A stretch of DNA of 8,780 nt from ASMP01 sp041484115 (GTDB lineage: Archaea; Nanobdellota; Nanobdellia; Pacearchaeales; GW2011-AR1). Under the pieces are notes generated by a model. That model did not search any database and was not told the origin of the DNA. It worked only from the letters and a program-made list of their open reading frames with translations. The DNA lies in assembly GCA_041484115.1 (NCBI GenBank), contig JBGPHA010000021.1, positions 1-8,780 of the forward strand, given 5' to 3'. Positions 1 through 5,375 of this stretch are shown one piece after another (positions within the stretch are counted from its first letter, which is position 1; every line of letters begins with the position of its first letter). Both the position numbers and the translations under genes were made by a program.

Positions 1-1061
1 ATGTGGGTCTCGCCTGTTACCTGATTTAACAGGTCATCTCACGACACAGGCTGACGTCGGCCATGCAACTCCTCTCAGCGTGTCAGGTAAGCCCTTCAGA
101 CTGACCTTCATTCTGCTGTCGATCCTGGTGAGGTTCACGGTGTAGAATCTAATTGAACCGCACGCGTCACCCGTTGTAGTGTCTCCCCGCCAATTCCTTT
201 AAGTTTCGGCCTTGCGACTATACTTCCCAGGTAGTACACTCTTCGCCTTCGCTACAGCACCAATACCTCTCGAGGAGGTACTAATGTTTAGTGTACAGTG
301 TTTACTGCTAGGACTACACGGGTATCTAATCCGTTTTGCGCCCCTAGCCTTCATCCCTTACAGTCAGAACCGTCCTCGCAGGATGCCTTCGCTGTTGTGA
401 GTCTGTCCGAGATTAATGCATTTTACCGCTACTTCGAACATACTTCCTGCGTCTGCCGGTCTCTAGCCTAGCAGTACTCCTTGCGCGCCTTATCTTCAAG
501 AGATAAGATTTCACAAGGAACTTACCAGGCAAGCTACGGATGTTTTAGACCCAATAAAGATGGCTGCGACTTGGACCGCGAGTATTACCGCGGCGGCTGG
601 CACTCGTCTTACCCAGTCCTTATTCGCCAAACTTTTTACATTTGGCAAAAGCTTCTCAAGTGAGAAGCACTCTGGTTCAAACTGTCACGCTTTCGCGCAT
701 TGCAGATGATTCCTAACTGCTGCACCCCGTAGGGCTGGGAATAGTGTCTCAGATTCCCTCTCAGGGCCTCTCCGCTAAGAGCCCTTACGGATCACAGGCT
801 TGGTGGGCTTTTACCCCGCCAACTACCTAATCCGCCGCAGCCCCATCCTTAGGCACAAGTTTGAGAGACAAATCTTTCCAGGGTATGTCTCCTATCAAGG
901 TTTAGCCTCAGTTTCCCGAGGTTATCCTTGACCTAAGTGTAGGTTAGCTACGTGTTACTGAGCAGTTCGCTTTCCCTCTAACTCTTGCGAATCAAAGGAA
1001 ATAACTTGCATGTCTAAGTGCAAACCAGAGAGCCGCAGCCGCCAGCAGGATCAACTGGATT
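1..1061 (-). rRNA. rrs: 16S ribosomal RNA gene, 5' two thirds (3' end outside window)
   Basis: The small-subunit rRNA of the 30S ribosome is encoded on the minus strand. The 5' end is the archaeal-type motif CCAGTTGATCCTGCTGG near 1058-1042. The universal 515 motif GTGCCAGCCGCCGCGGTAA lies at 603-585, the 806 motif ATTAGATACCCGTGTAGTCC at 330-311, and AAACTTAAAGGAATTGGCGGGGA around 206-184. The copy runs off the window at about E. coli position 1115, so roughly the last 400 nt are missing. From the 5' end to the 515 motif is about 56 nt shorter than in E. coli, and the sequence after CTACGGGGTGCAGCAG differs from the usual archaeal GCGCGAAA, as seen in Woesearchaeota/Pacearchaeota-like rRNAs. 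Two adjacent hairpins (stems 651-657/662-668 and 626-631/641-646) sit in the variable region before the 515 site. No intron is visible. The exact mature 5' end (about 1060-1062) is estimated. No 23S gene is in view, so linkage is unknown. Confidence 0.97.
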
Positions 1062-1240
1062 TAACAATTTAATTTATGATGATTAATTTGCGCATTTTCC
1101 TTCGTAAGATGGAAAACACTTCACACATTCTCCTACTTTTGGCTTTGACCAATTTCTGTTTTTAGATCGTAAACGATTACTTAAAGAATTACAACTAAGT
1201 GATTGCTTCTACATACTTCATACCTTAATGCAAGTATTTC

Positions 1241-1260
1241 CCGTCCCTAAAACGAGACGG
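1241..1260 (-). other. Second leader hairpin, 7-bp stem
   Basis: On the minus strand CCGTCTC pairs with GGGACGG (one U-G pair) around a 6-nt loop GTTTTA. It lies one base after the 10-bp hairpin at 1262-1285, so the two could stack coaxially in the pre-16S leader. The function is unknown. Confidence 0.5.
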
Positions 1261-1261
1261 T

Positions 1262-1285
1262 GCGAAAAAACAAAAGTTTTTTCGC
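1262..1285 (-). other. Perfect 10-bp hairpin in pre-16S leader
   Basis: The arms 1262-1271 (GCGAAAAAAC) and 1276-1285 (GTTTTTTCGC) are exact complements separated by a 4-nt loop, UUUU in the minus-strand transcript. It would form about 45-65 nt after the inferred transcription start. A role in rRNA processing, leader folding or transcription elongation is possible but not shown by the sequence. Confidence 0.6.
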
Positions 1286-1350
1286 GTGTGTATAGTATGC
1301 ACATTTTTAAGGCACTCATCTTAGTTAACAAGAAAATAGATTTTCGAAGA

Positions 1351-1365
1351 TTTATAAATGTTTCG
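1351..1365 (-). promoter_or_regulatory. rRNA promoter: TATA box with BRE
   Basis: On the minus strand CGAAAC, a BRE-like purine-rich element bound by TFB, directly precedes the TATA box TTTATAAA (1358-1351). Archaeal initiation about 25 nt downstream would fall near 1329. The element lies 15 to 30 nt past the stop of the small gene at 1385-1636, so the rRNA has its own promoter. A T5 run at 1374-1370 just upstream may end the preceding transcript. Confidence 0.65.
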
Positions 1366-1384
1366 AGGGAAAAATGAATTATAA

Positions 1385-1636
1385 TTAAAATGGACTTCTT
1401 AATTCTAATTTCTTGGACAAAACAATTCTAGAAATATTATATTGTTCTGATTCTCTTTCGTTCAATTTCTCTTTGACTTTATATCCAGAGACAACTCTCT
1501 CTAAGTCCTCTATTGATAATCCTTCATATAATCTTTCCATTCTTTTTCTCTCATCGTTTAAACGATGGGCTAACATACCAGGCATATTTTGCCCATCAAA
1601 AGTTTCTATAGGAATATAGCTATCTCTCCAACACAT
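1385..1636 (-). CDS. Small hypothetical protein, 83 aa
   Basis: I do not recognise this family. The product is a charged, soluble, probably mostly helical protein: a short N-terminal segment (residues 1-22), a basic/acidic helix-rich middle (about 23-70, with an MPGMLAHRLNDERKRMERLY stretch) and a Lys/Arg-containing tail. No signal peptide, membrane segment, zinc site or nucleotide-binding motif is visible. The start at 1636 is favoured because a TATA box on the minus strand (TTTAAATA, 1665-1658) sits about 25 nt upstream, which predicts a leaderless mRNA. It is divergent from the phosphoesterase gene across a 59-bp spacer and lies just upstream of the rRNA promoter, in the same direction. 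A plus-strand frame across 1413-1619 overlaps it but has a poorer, Ser/Leu-rich composition and no promoter at that position. Coding status is likely but rests on promoter placement and composition only. Confidence 0.6.
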   Translation of the reverse strand: MCWRDSYIPIETFDGQNMPGMLAHRLNDERKRMERLYEGLSIEDLERVVSGYKVKEKLNERESEQYNISRIVLSKKLELRSPF

Positions 1637-1657
1637 TTCACGAAAAGATATATCAAT

Positions 1658-1665
1658 TATTTAAA
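1658..1665 (-). promoter_or_regulatory. TATA box for the 83-aa gene (leaderless)
   Basis: TTTAAATA on the minus strand is centred about 25 nt from the ATG at 1636, which predicts a transcript starting at the start codon. It lies 2 nt from the oppositely directed TATA box of the phosphoesterase gene. Confidence 0.5.
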
Positions 1666-1667
1666 CA

Positions 1668-1675
1668 TTTTTATA
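1668..1675 (+). promoter_or_regulatory. TATA box for the phosphoesterase gene (leaderless)
   Basis: TTTTTATA on the plus strand is centred about 24 nt before the ATG at 1696. No Shine-Dalgarno sequence precedes the ATG (context ACTTTCTTACATTATG). This is the arrangement of an archaeal leaderless mRNA. Confidence 0.55.
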
Positions 1676-1695
1676 CCTTAAAACTTTCTTACATT

Positions 1696-2139
1696 ATGCC
1701 TCTTTCCCAATATAAAAAGAAAAGAAAATTCTCTGAAACACCTGAACCAGAAGGAAAAATAAATTCATCAGGAAAAAAACTAATTTTCGTAATTCACAAA
1801 CATCAGGCTTCACATTTGCACTGGGATCTTCGCCTTGAAATGGAAGGGGTCTTGGCTTCTTGGGCTGTTCCTAAAGAACCTCCGACAGAAAAAGGAATTA
1901 AACGTCTTGCAGTTCATGTCGAAGACCATCCTCTCGAATATGCAAAATTCAAAGGAGTTATTCCTAAAGGAAATTACGGAGCAGGAAAAGTTGAAATCTG
2001 GGACAATGGAACTTATGAACTAAAAAATAAAGACGGCAAGAAAATTGAATTTGTTCTTAATGGAAAAAAACTTCAGGGAAATTTTATTTTAATAAAAACA
2101 GGTTATGTGAAAAACGGCTGGCTGTGGTTTAAAATTTAG
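1696..2139 (+). CDS. Stand-alone LigD-type DNA 3'-phosphoesterase (PE domain), 147 aa
   Basis: The PE domain trims 3' ends at DNA breaks: it removes 3'-terminal ribonucleosides and 3'-phosphates in a metal-dependent way, leaving a 3'-OH for polymerase or ligase. In bacteria it is the N-terminal part of LigD, used in Ku-dependent end joining; some archaea carry it alone, as here. The family core runs from about residue 28 to 147. Residues matching the Pseudomonas LigD PE active site are all present with a constant offset of six: H36, H42, D44 and R46 in HKHQASHLHWDLRLE, and E76 and H78 in VHVEDHP. Also conserved are SWAVPK (55-60), GVIPKGNYGAGKVEIWD (87-103) and the C-terminal KNGWLWFK. The length is normal for stand-alone PE proteins. 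It has its own promoter, and no ligase, Ku or primase-polymerase gene is in this window, so any repair partner is elsewhere or absent. The family call is firm; the cellular pathway is inferred. Confidence 0.93.
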   Translation: MPLSQYKKKRKFSETPEPEGKINSSGKKLIFVIHKHQASHLHWDLRLEMEGVLASWAVPKEPPTEKGIKRLAVHVEDHPLEYAKFKGVIPKGNYGAGKVEIWDNGTYELKNKDGKKIEFVLNGKKLQGNFILIKTGYVKNGWLWFKI

Positions 2140-2173
2140 TTACTAAATATTGATATATGTTACCCGCCTTGAT

Positions 2174-2491
2174 TCAATGACTAATATCAGAAGCTCTTCC
2201 TACTTGCTCTTCAATAATTTTTCTTGTCTCTTTAATTGGAGTCCCTTCAATATAAGTTCCACCATTATCTACAATCATTCTTTTGTTTACAAGGCCATCA
2301 TAACCCCTTTCTTTTAATAAAATCCTAACTCTTTTAGTTACTTCTTCATGTACCAAATCATATCTTGGAGAAGCAAATTCCAATCCCGCAATACGATAAT
2401 TTTTCATCTCATTAAGACGATTATCAGTAGCATTTAATTCTTCCAAAGATCCATTATATAATACTATATCTTCTAGTTTTTCTTCTGTCAT
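2174..2491 (-). CDS. Hypothetical protein, 105 aa
   Basis: I cannot name this protein. It begins with an acidic N-terminal part (residues 1-30), followed by NYRIAGLEFASPRYDLVHEE (31-50), an amphipathic helix (about 45-62) and then GYDGLVNKRMIVDNGGTYIEGTPIKE (63-88), and it ends in a charged helix. A helix followed by GYDG-(hydrophobic) and a strand ending in EGTPIK loosely recalls small YbjQ-like beta/alpha proteins, but that is weak and I would not annotate it so. There is no signal peptide or membrane segment. The start at 2491 is supported by a TATA-like element about 26 nt upstream (minus strand, around 2522-2512), so the mRNA is probably leaderless. It lies 62 bp beyond the end of the uS2 gene on the same strand but seems to have its own promoter. 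It converges with the phosphoesterase gene with 34 bp between stops. Confidence 0.72.
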   Translation of the reverse strand: MTEEKLEDIVLYNGSLEELNATDNRLNEMKNYRIAGLEFASPRYDLVHEEVTKRVRILLKERGYDGLVNKRMIVDNGGTYIEGTPIKETRKIIEEQVGRASDISH

Positions 2492-2511
2492 ATTTTTCCT
2501 AGAAATCAGCT

Positions 2512-2522
2512 ATTTTTAAATA
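2512..2522 (-). promoter_or_regulatory. TATA box for the 105-aa gene (leaderless)
   Basis: ATATTTAAAAA on the minus strand is preceded by the purine-rich BRE-like AGAA. It is centred about 26 nt before the ATG at 2491, which predicts a leaderless transcript distinct from the uS2 mRNA. Confidence 0.5.
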
Positions 2523-2553
2523 TTTCTATTTTGTTACCTTTTTTAAGTAATAC

Positions 2554-3420
2554 TCAAACCCCAAATTCCGCCTTAGGCTCTACAGCTATTCTTTCTTTTC
2601 TTCCAGATTCTTCCAACTCTCCTGTCCACCATTCTAAATCAGGAATATTTGTCTGAATCCCACGGGCCTTGCAGTAAGCTCTCGCTAAAATATAAAAAAT
2701 AACTCCCAAACTTTTAGGGCTTTTGTTATTCCCTATTATTATCTGATCTGCTCCCTGGGTGAAATTATTAGTGTCACATATCATGAGAACTTTCTTACGA
2801 ACTTTCAAAGTGTCATTTAGTGCATTTTTATCAACCCATTGGTCTGTAATTATCGTGAGTTCATTTTCAAAAAAATCAGGAAGCTGTTTGTTTGTTAGTA
2901 TTCCTGCAGGATATTTTTTTGTAAAAGTCTTTATACCTGTGATTTGAGAAAATTTTTCAGCTGCCTTCCATCCTGCCTGCCTTTTGCAAACTAGAATCAC
3001 ATCTTCCGGAGAAAACTTTCCTAAGTATTCAACGCCATCTTTTAATTTTTCATCTATAGTATCTGTATTAAAAATTGCAAGACCATCTGCTCTCCTTCTG
3101 TAAACGAAAGGTCTCATGTTTGGAGTTACAACCCTTGTTCCTAAGTAGATTCCAGCCTTGACATATTCTTCAAGGGGGACGAGCATCTCTGTTCTTTTTT
3201 TGAGTTTTACTTTCTCCTTTAACTCTTCTGTGCTTATCCCTCCTGCAGAAATTTTCTCTTTGAGTTTTTTTGCTTTTTCTAGAAGTTTTTTCTTTTTCTC
3301 TTCTAGATCAATGACTTTTTCCTCTGAAGATTCTAATTCAGCTTCCTCTTCCGACTCTTTTTTCTTTTTCCCTCCGACTCTTTTTTCTTTTTCCTTTGTA
3401 TCTTCAATAACATCTACCAT
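2554..3420 (-). CDS. rps2: Small ribosomal subunit protein uS2 with charged N-terminal extension, 288 aa
   Basis: uS2 binds 16S rRNA at the junction of the 30S head and body. The archaeal uS2 core covers about residues 79-255: MLVPLEEYVKAGIYLGTRV (79-97, matching the HLGT motif), FVYRRRADGLAIFNTDTIDEKL (105-126), ITGIKTFTKKYPAGILTN (160-177), ITDQWVDKNAL (191-201), ICDTNNF (214-220) and the NNKSPKSLGVIFYILAR stretch (231-247). Archaeal uS2 proteins are usually about 200-230 residues. Here about 78 extra residues at the N terminus are rich in Lys and Glu and probably form a helix or coiled coil (about 35-75), and there is a short acidic C-terminal tail. M79 could start a normal-sized protein, but a TATA box (minus strand, 3450-3441) lies about 26 nt upstream of the ATG at 3420 and no promoter or SD is apparent for M79, so the long form is favoured. 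uS2 next to enolase and RpoK is a known archaeal gene order. Confidence 0.95.
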   Translation of the reverse strand: MVDVIEDTKEKEKRVGGKKKKESEEEAELESSEEKVIDLEEKKKKLLEKAKKLKEKISAGGISTEELKEKVKLKKRTEMLVPLEEYVKAGIYLGTRVVTPNMRPFVYRRRADGLAIFNTDTIDEKLKDGVEYLGKFSPEDVILVCKRQAGWKAAEKFSQITGIKTFTKKYPAGILTNKQLPDFFENELTIITDQWVDKNALNDTLKVRKKVLMICDTNNFTQGADQIIIGNNKSPKSLGVIFYILARAYCKARGIQTNIPDLEWWTGELEESGRKERIAVEPKAEFGV

Positions 3421-3440
3421 TAGAAAACAGAGAAGAATGT

Positions 3441-3450
3441 GTTTAAAAAG
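3441..3450 (-). promoter_or_regulatory. TATA box for uS2 (leaderless)
   Basis: On the minus strand CTTTTTAAAC is preceded by GAAAAC (BRE-like). Its centre is about 26 nt from the ATG at 3420, which supports the long uS2 start and a leaderless mRNA. Confidence 0.55.
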
Positions 3451-3476
3451 GTTTTCTATTAAAAGAGTGAGAAAAG

Positions 3477-3484
3477 TTTATAAA
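3477..3484 (+). promoter_or_regulatory. TATA box for the 86-aa gene; decides its start
   Basis: TTTATAAA is preceded by GAAAAG (BRE-like). Its last base is the A of the upstream-most in-frame ATG at 3484, so that ATG cannot be in an mRNA made from this promoter. Initiation about 25-27 nt downstream falls at the in-frame ATG at 3508. Confidence 0.6.
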
Positions 3485-3507
3485 TGAAAATAATTTTTCT
3501 CCGTCTC

Positions 3508-3768
3508 ATGACTTTTAAAGAATCAGATCCTATGGGAGGACTAACGAGAAAAATAGTTGAAACTGTTCTTTCATTTAGAGATGATGGCTTGGATATGATA
3601 AAGACAGATCGCCCTGAAACACACGAAATATACATTGATCGTACAAAAATGATGACTTTAAGCGAGAAAGAAAGGACAATCAAGCTGGAAGAACCTTATA
3701 TGTTTCTTCCTGAAAGTCTTAGAAACCTTGTCGATGATCTAAAAGGAATAGGATACAGATCAGAATAA
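3508..3768 (+). CDS. Hypothetical protein, 86 aa (start corrected to 3508)
   Basis: I do not recognise this protein. It begins MTFKESDPMGGLTRKIVETV and is small and acidic, with an N-terminal helix (about residues 8-22), a central part with ETHEIYIDRTKMMTLSEKER (39-58) and a C-terminal FLPESLRNLVDDLKGIGYRS stretch. No membrane segment, Cys cluster or nucleotide-binding motif is seen. The open frame extends to an ATG at 3484, which overlaps the TATA box at 3477-3484; the in-frame ATG at 3508 sits where transcription should begin, so it is the better start. The gene diverges from uS2 and runs head-on into enolase, with only 3 nt between the two stop codons. It thus sits, in the opposite direction, inside the otherwise conserved Eno-S2 gene pair, which suggests an insertion or a local rearrangement. 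Confidence 0.7.
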   Translation: MTFKESDPMGGLTRKIVETVLSFRDDGLDMIKTDRPETHEIYIDRTKMMTLSEKERTIKLEEPYMFLPESLRNLVDDLKGIGYRSE

Positions 3769-3771
3769 TTA

Positions 3772-4926
3772 TTATCCTAAACTCATCTCAATCTCAATCA
3801 GTCTTTTTATCTTTACTTCCCTTTCTTTTCCAGTTATTCCGGATTTGAAGAAATCAGCTTGAAATCCAAAAGCCAAATCAGCAAGAATACTTTCCATTGT
3901 TTCCCCGCTTCTATGAGAAAAAATAATCTTTATGTCATGTTTTTTTGCAGTCTCACATATGTCTTTGACTTCAAGAAGAGAACCGTTTTGATTTGGTTTG
4001 ACAATTATCGCATTGATGCTTTTTATTTCCATAGTCTTTTTTAGTTTGTTAAGACTTGTTACTGTCAAATCATCTCCGACAATTAAAGTATCTGGAAATT
4101 TTTTTAGAAGCTTTGAGAAACTGTTGAAATCATCCTCTTCAAATGGATCTTCAACATAAAAAAGAGAAAAATTTTTTATAAGATTGGATATATATGAAAT
4201 CTGCTCTTCAGAATCTCTGCTTAAAACAGGATTCTGGTAATGATATTTTTTTCTTTTGTGAAAGCTCGAGGCTGCTATATCAATTCCTATATCAACTCCT
4301 TTATTTTTTAAAATATCAAGAACCTCTTTTTCATTAAGAGATGTCTGCCATGCGTCCTCATCATTTTTTTTGCCTTCGAATTTTTCATCTATTTTTTTAA
4401 GAAGATATGCAACCTCTTTTTTTATTTCTTTGTTTATATCATAAGCCTCTTTCACACTTTTTGCTTTGGGAATAAGAAGAAATTCCTGGAAATCAGGTTT
4501 TTTCCCTTGAGAATGTTTTCCTCCACCAATGCAGTTTCCCAAAAGCCTGGGAAATTTTTTTGCATTAGGACTTATCAATTGCCACACCTGTTTTCTTTGT
4601 TCTTTTGCAAGAGCTTTAAGGACGGCTGACTCCAGTGCAAAAAGAGTATTTGCCCCGACATGCCTGTCAACGATGTCTTCAATTCTGTGTAAATCTTCGA
4701 ATTTTTCTATCTCGTCTTTGGAAAAATATGTGCTAAACTGTTTGAGAGTTTTTATATCTCCTTGTAAATCTTTTTTGTATGGTTTCTGCTCATATTTTCC
4801 TTTTGATTTTCCATTTGGTGCACTCGCGGAAAAATCTCCAACATTAGTTTTTATAGAAACAAAAATTGTTTTCTCTCTCCGAGAATCAAAAATAGATTTC
4901 GCAGAAACACCACTTATTAAGACCAT
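3772..4926 (-). CDS. eno: Enolase (phosphopyruvate hydratase), 384 aa
   Basis: Enolase interconverts 2-phosphoglycerate and phosphoenolpyruvate in cytosolic glycolysis/gluconeogenesis. The N-terminal domain starts AKSIFDSR (9-16) and carries the lid loop APNGKSKG (36-43), which keeps the metal-ligating serine (S41, yeast S39). The barrel has GGGKHS with H138 (yeast H159), QEF with E148 (E168), E190 in NDEDAW (E211), D216 in GIDIAAS (D246), E259 in YVEDPFEEDDF (E295), D285 in VGDDLTVT (D320), K310 in VKPNQNGSL (K345), H338-R339 in SHRSGET (H373-R374) and K361 in FFKSG (K396). The catalytic and metal residues are therefore intact, although the usual DEGGF/DEGAW loop reads DEDAW and the protein is some 30-50 residues shorter than most enolases. 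A TATA box about 26 nt upstream of the ATG predicts a separate leaderless transcript. RpoK-Eno-S2 is a known archaeal neighbourhood. Confidence 0.97.
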   Translation of the reverse strand: MVLISGVSAKSIFDSRREKTIFVSIKTNVGDFSASAPNGKSKGKYEQKPYKKDLQGDIKTLKQFSTYFSKDEIEKFEDLHRIEDIVDRHVGANTLFALESAVLKALAKEQRKQVWQLISPNAKKFPRLLGNCIGGGKHSQGKKPDFQEFLLIPKAKSVKEAYDINKEIKKEVAYLLKKIDEKFEGKKNDEDAWQTSLNEKEVLDILKNKGVDIGIDIAASSFHKRKKYHYQNPVLSRDSEEQISYISNLIKNFSLFYVEDPFEEDDFNSFSKLLKKFPDTLIVGDDLTVTSLNKLKKTMEIKSINAIIVKPNQNGSLLEVKDICETAKKHDIKIIFSHRSGETMESILADLAFGFQADFFKSGITGKEREVKIKRLIEIEMSLG

Positions 4927-4947
4927 AAATGAAAAAGCGAAAATTAG

Positions 4948-4956
4948 TTTATATAT
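4948..4956 (-). promoter_or_regulatory. TATA box for enolase (leaderless)
   Basis: ATATATAAA on the minus strand follows an A-rich BRE region and is centred about 26 nt before the ATG at 4926. Enolase can thus be transcribed separately from the exosome operon that ends just upstream. Confidence 0.6.
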
Positions 4957-4962
4957 TTTTTT

Positions 4963-4968
4963 AAAAAA
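4963..4968 (-). terminator. Possible oligo(T) terminator after rpoK
   Basis: A run of six T on the minus strand (within AATAATTTTTTAAAAAAAT) lies 19 nt past the RpoK stop and just before the enolase TATA box. Archaeal RNA polymerase commonly terminates at such T runs without a hairpin. The short run makes this tentative. Confidence 0.35.
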
Positions 4969-4986
4969 TTATTGAATTAATCAGAA

Positions 4987-5370
4987 TTATTCTTCTCCGC
5001 CTTCTTCCCCGGCAAGTTCTTCTTCCTGTTCTTCCTCAGGATTTACAAGACCCATAATCTCCCCTTCCTTTGCAATCTCTCCTTCTTCTGCAGCTTCTTT
5101 TTCCTCAATTTTTTCATCACTTATCTTCTGTTCTTTTGGCCTTCTGAGAGCATCTTCTTTTTTTCCAGGGAAAGGTTTTTTTACAGAAATTGGCAGAACA
5201 CCGGATTCAAATTCAATCTCAGCTATCTTTAGTGCATCATATTTTACTCTTTCAAGATCTTCTTTGCTTAATTTTATCAGCAATGGAGCATTCATGGCTA
5301 TCTGCAGAGCTCTTGCTCCCAGAATCCTTGCAACTTCATATTTGCTGAATTTTTCTTTTTGTTCTTGCAT
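4987..5370 (-). CDS. rpoK: DNA-directed RNA polymerase subunit Rpo6/RpoK with long acidic tail, 127 aa
   Basis: Rpo6 is the archaeal counterpart of bacterial omega and eukaryotic Rpb6; it clamps the largest subunit and helps assemble RNA polymerase. The family core covers about residues 8-68: FSKYEVARILGARALQIAMN (8-27), an A-rich middle (APLLIKL, KYDALKIAEIEFESG) and LPISVKKPFP (59-68). Most archaeal RpoK proteins end near here, at about 55-70 residues. This one continues for about 57 residues in a low-complexity, strongly acidic tail (about 71-127) ending in runs of Glu and Gly, probably disordered. It starts 5 nt after the Rrp42 stop (context TAAATAAAATG) as the last gene of the exosome operon, and precedes enolase, its usual archaeal neighbour. 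Eukaryotic Rpb6 has an acidic tail at the other end (N terminus). Confidence 0.94.
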   Translation of the reverse strand: MQEQKEKFSKYEVARILGARALQIAMNAPLLIKLSKEDLERVKYDALKIAEIEFESGVLPISVKKPFPGKKEDALRRPKEQKISDEKIEEKEAAEEGEIAKEGEIMGLVNPEEEQEEELAGEEGGEE

Positions 5371-5375
5371 TTTAT

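Larger units (their letters stand above)
1062..1329 (-). other. Pre-16S rRNA leader region
   Basis: This is the gene-free stretch between the inferred rRNA transcription start (about 1329, set by the TATA box at 1351-1358) and the mature 16S 5' end. It would give a leader of about 268 nt. It holds two adjoining strong hairpins (1241-1260 and 1262-1285) and a weaker one with a 6-bp stem (1095-1100 with 1111-1116) close to the 16S. No open frame or tRNA is seen in it. In archaea the left arm of the pre-16S processing stem (bulge-helix-bulge) lies in such a leader. Its partner would be downstream of the 16S, outside this window, so that structure cannot be confirmed. The extent is an inference from the promoter position. 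Confidence 0.6.

Noticed and set aside
212..663. Open frames of about 60 codons on the plus strand within the first kilobase
   Set aside because: They lie antisense within the 16S rRNA gene, which explains the sequence fully.
1062..1384. Possible tRNA or small RNA gene between the 16S and the 83-aa gene
   Set aside because: No cloverleaf or TPsiC-like GGTTCGAATC motif is seen on either strand; the hairpins fit better as parts of the rRNA leader.
1413..1619. Plus-strand frame of 68 codons
   Set aside because: It overlaps the minus-strand 83-aa gene, has a Ser/Leu-rich antisense-like composition, and has no TATA box at the right distance.
3184..3186. M79 of uS2 as the true start
   Set aside because: It would give a normal-sized uS2, but the TATA box is placed for the ATG at 3420 and the frame between is free of stops over 78 codons with a coherent charged-helix composition.
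3158..3487. Plus-strand Ser/Phe-rich frame of 109 codons
   Set aside because: It is the antisense of the Lys/Glu-rich extension of uS2; Lys and Glu codons read backwards give Phe, Ser and Leu.
4529..4975. Plus-strand frame of 148 codons with Phe/Ser-rich product
   Set aside because: It is antisense to the enolase N-terminal half, which is firmly identified by its catalytic motifs.
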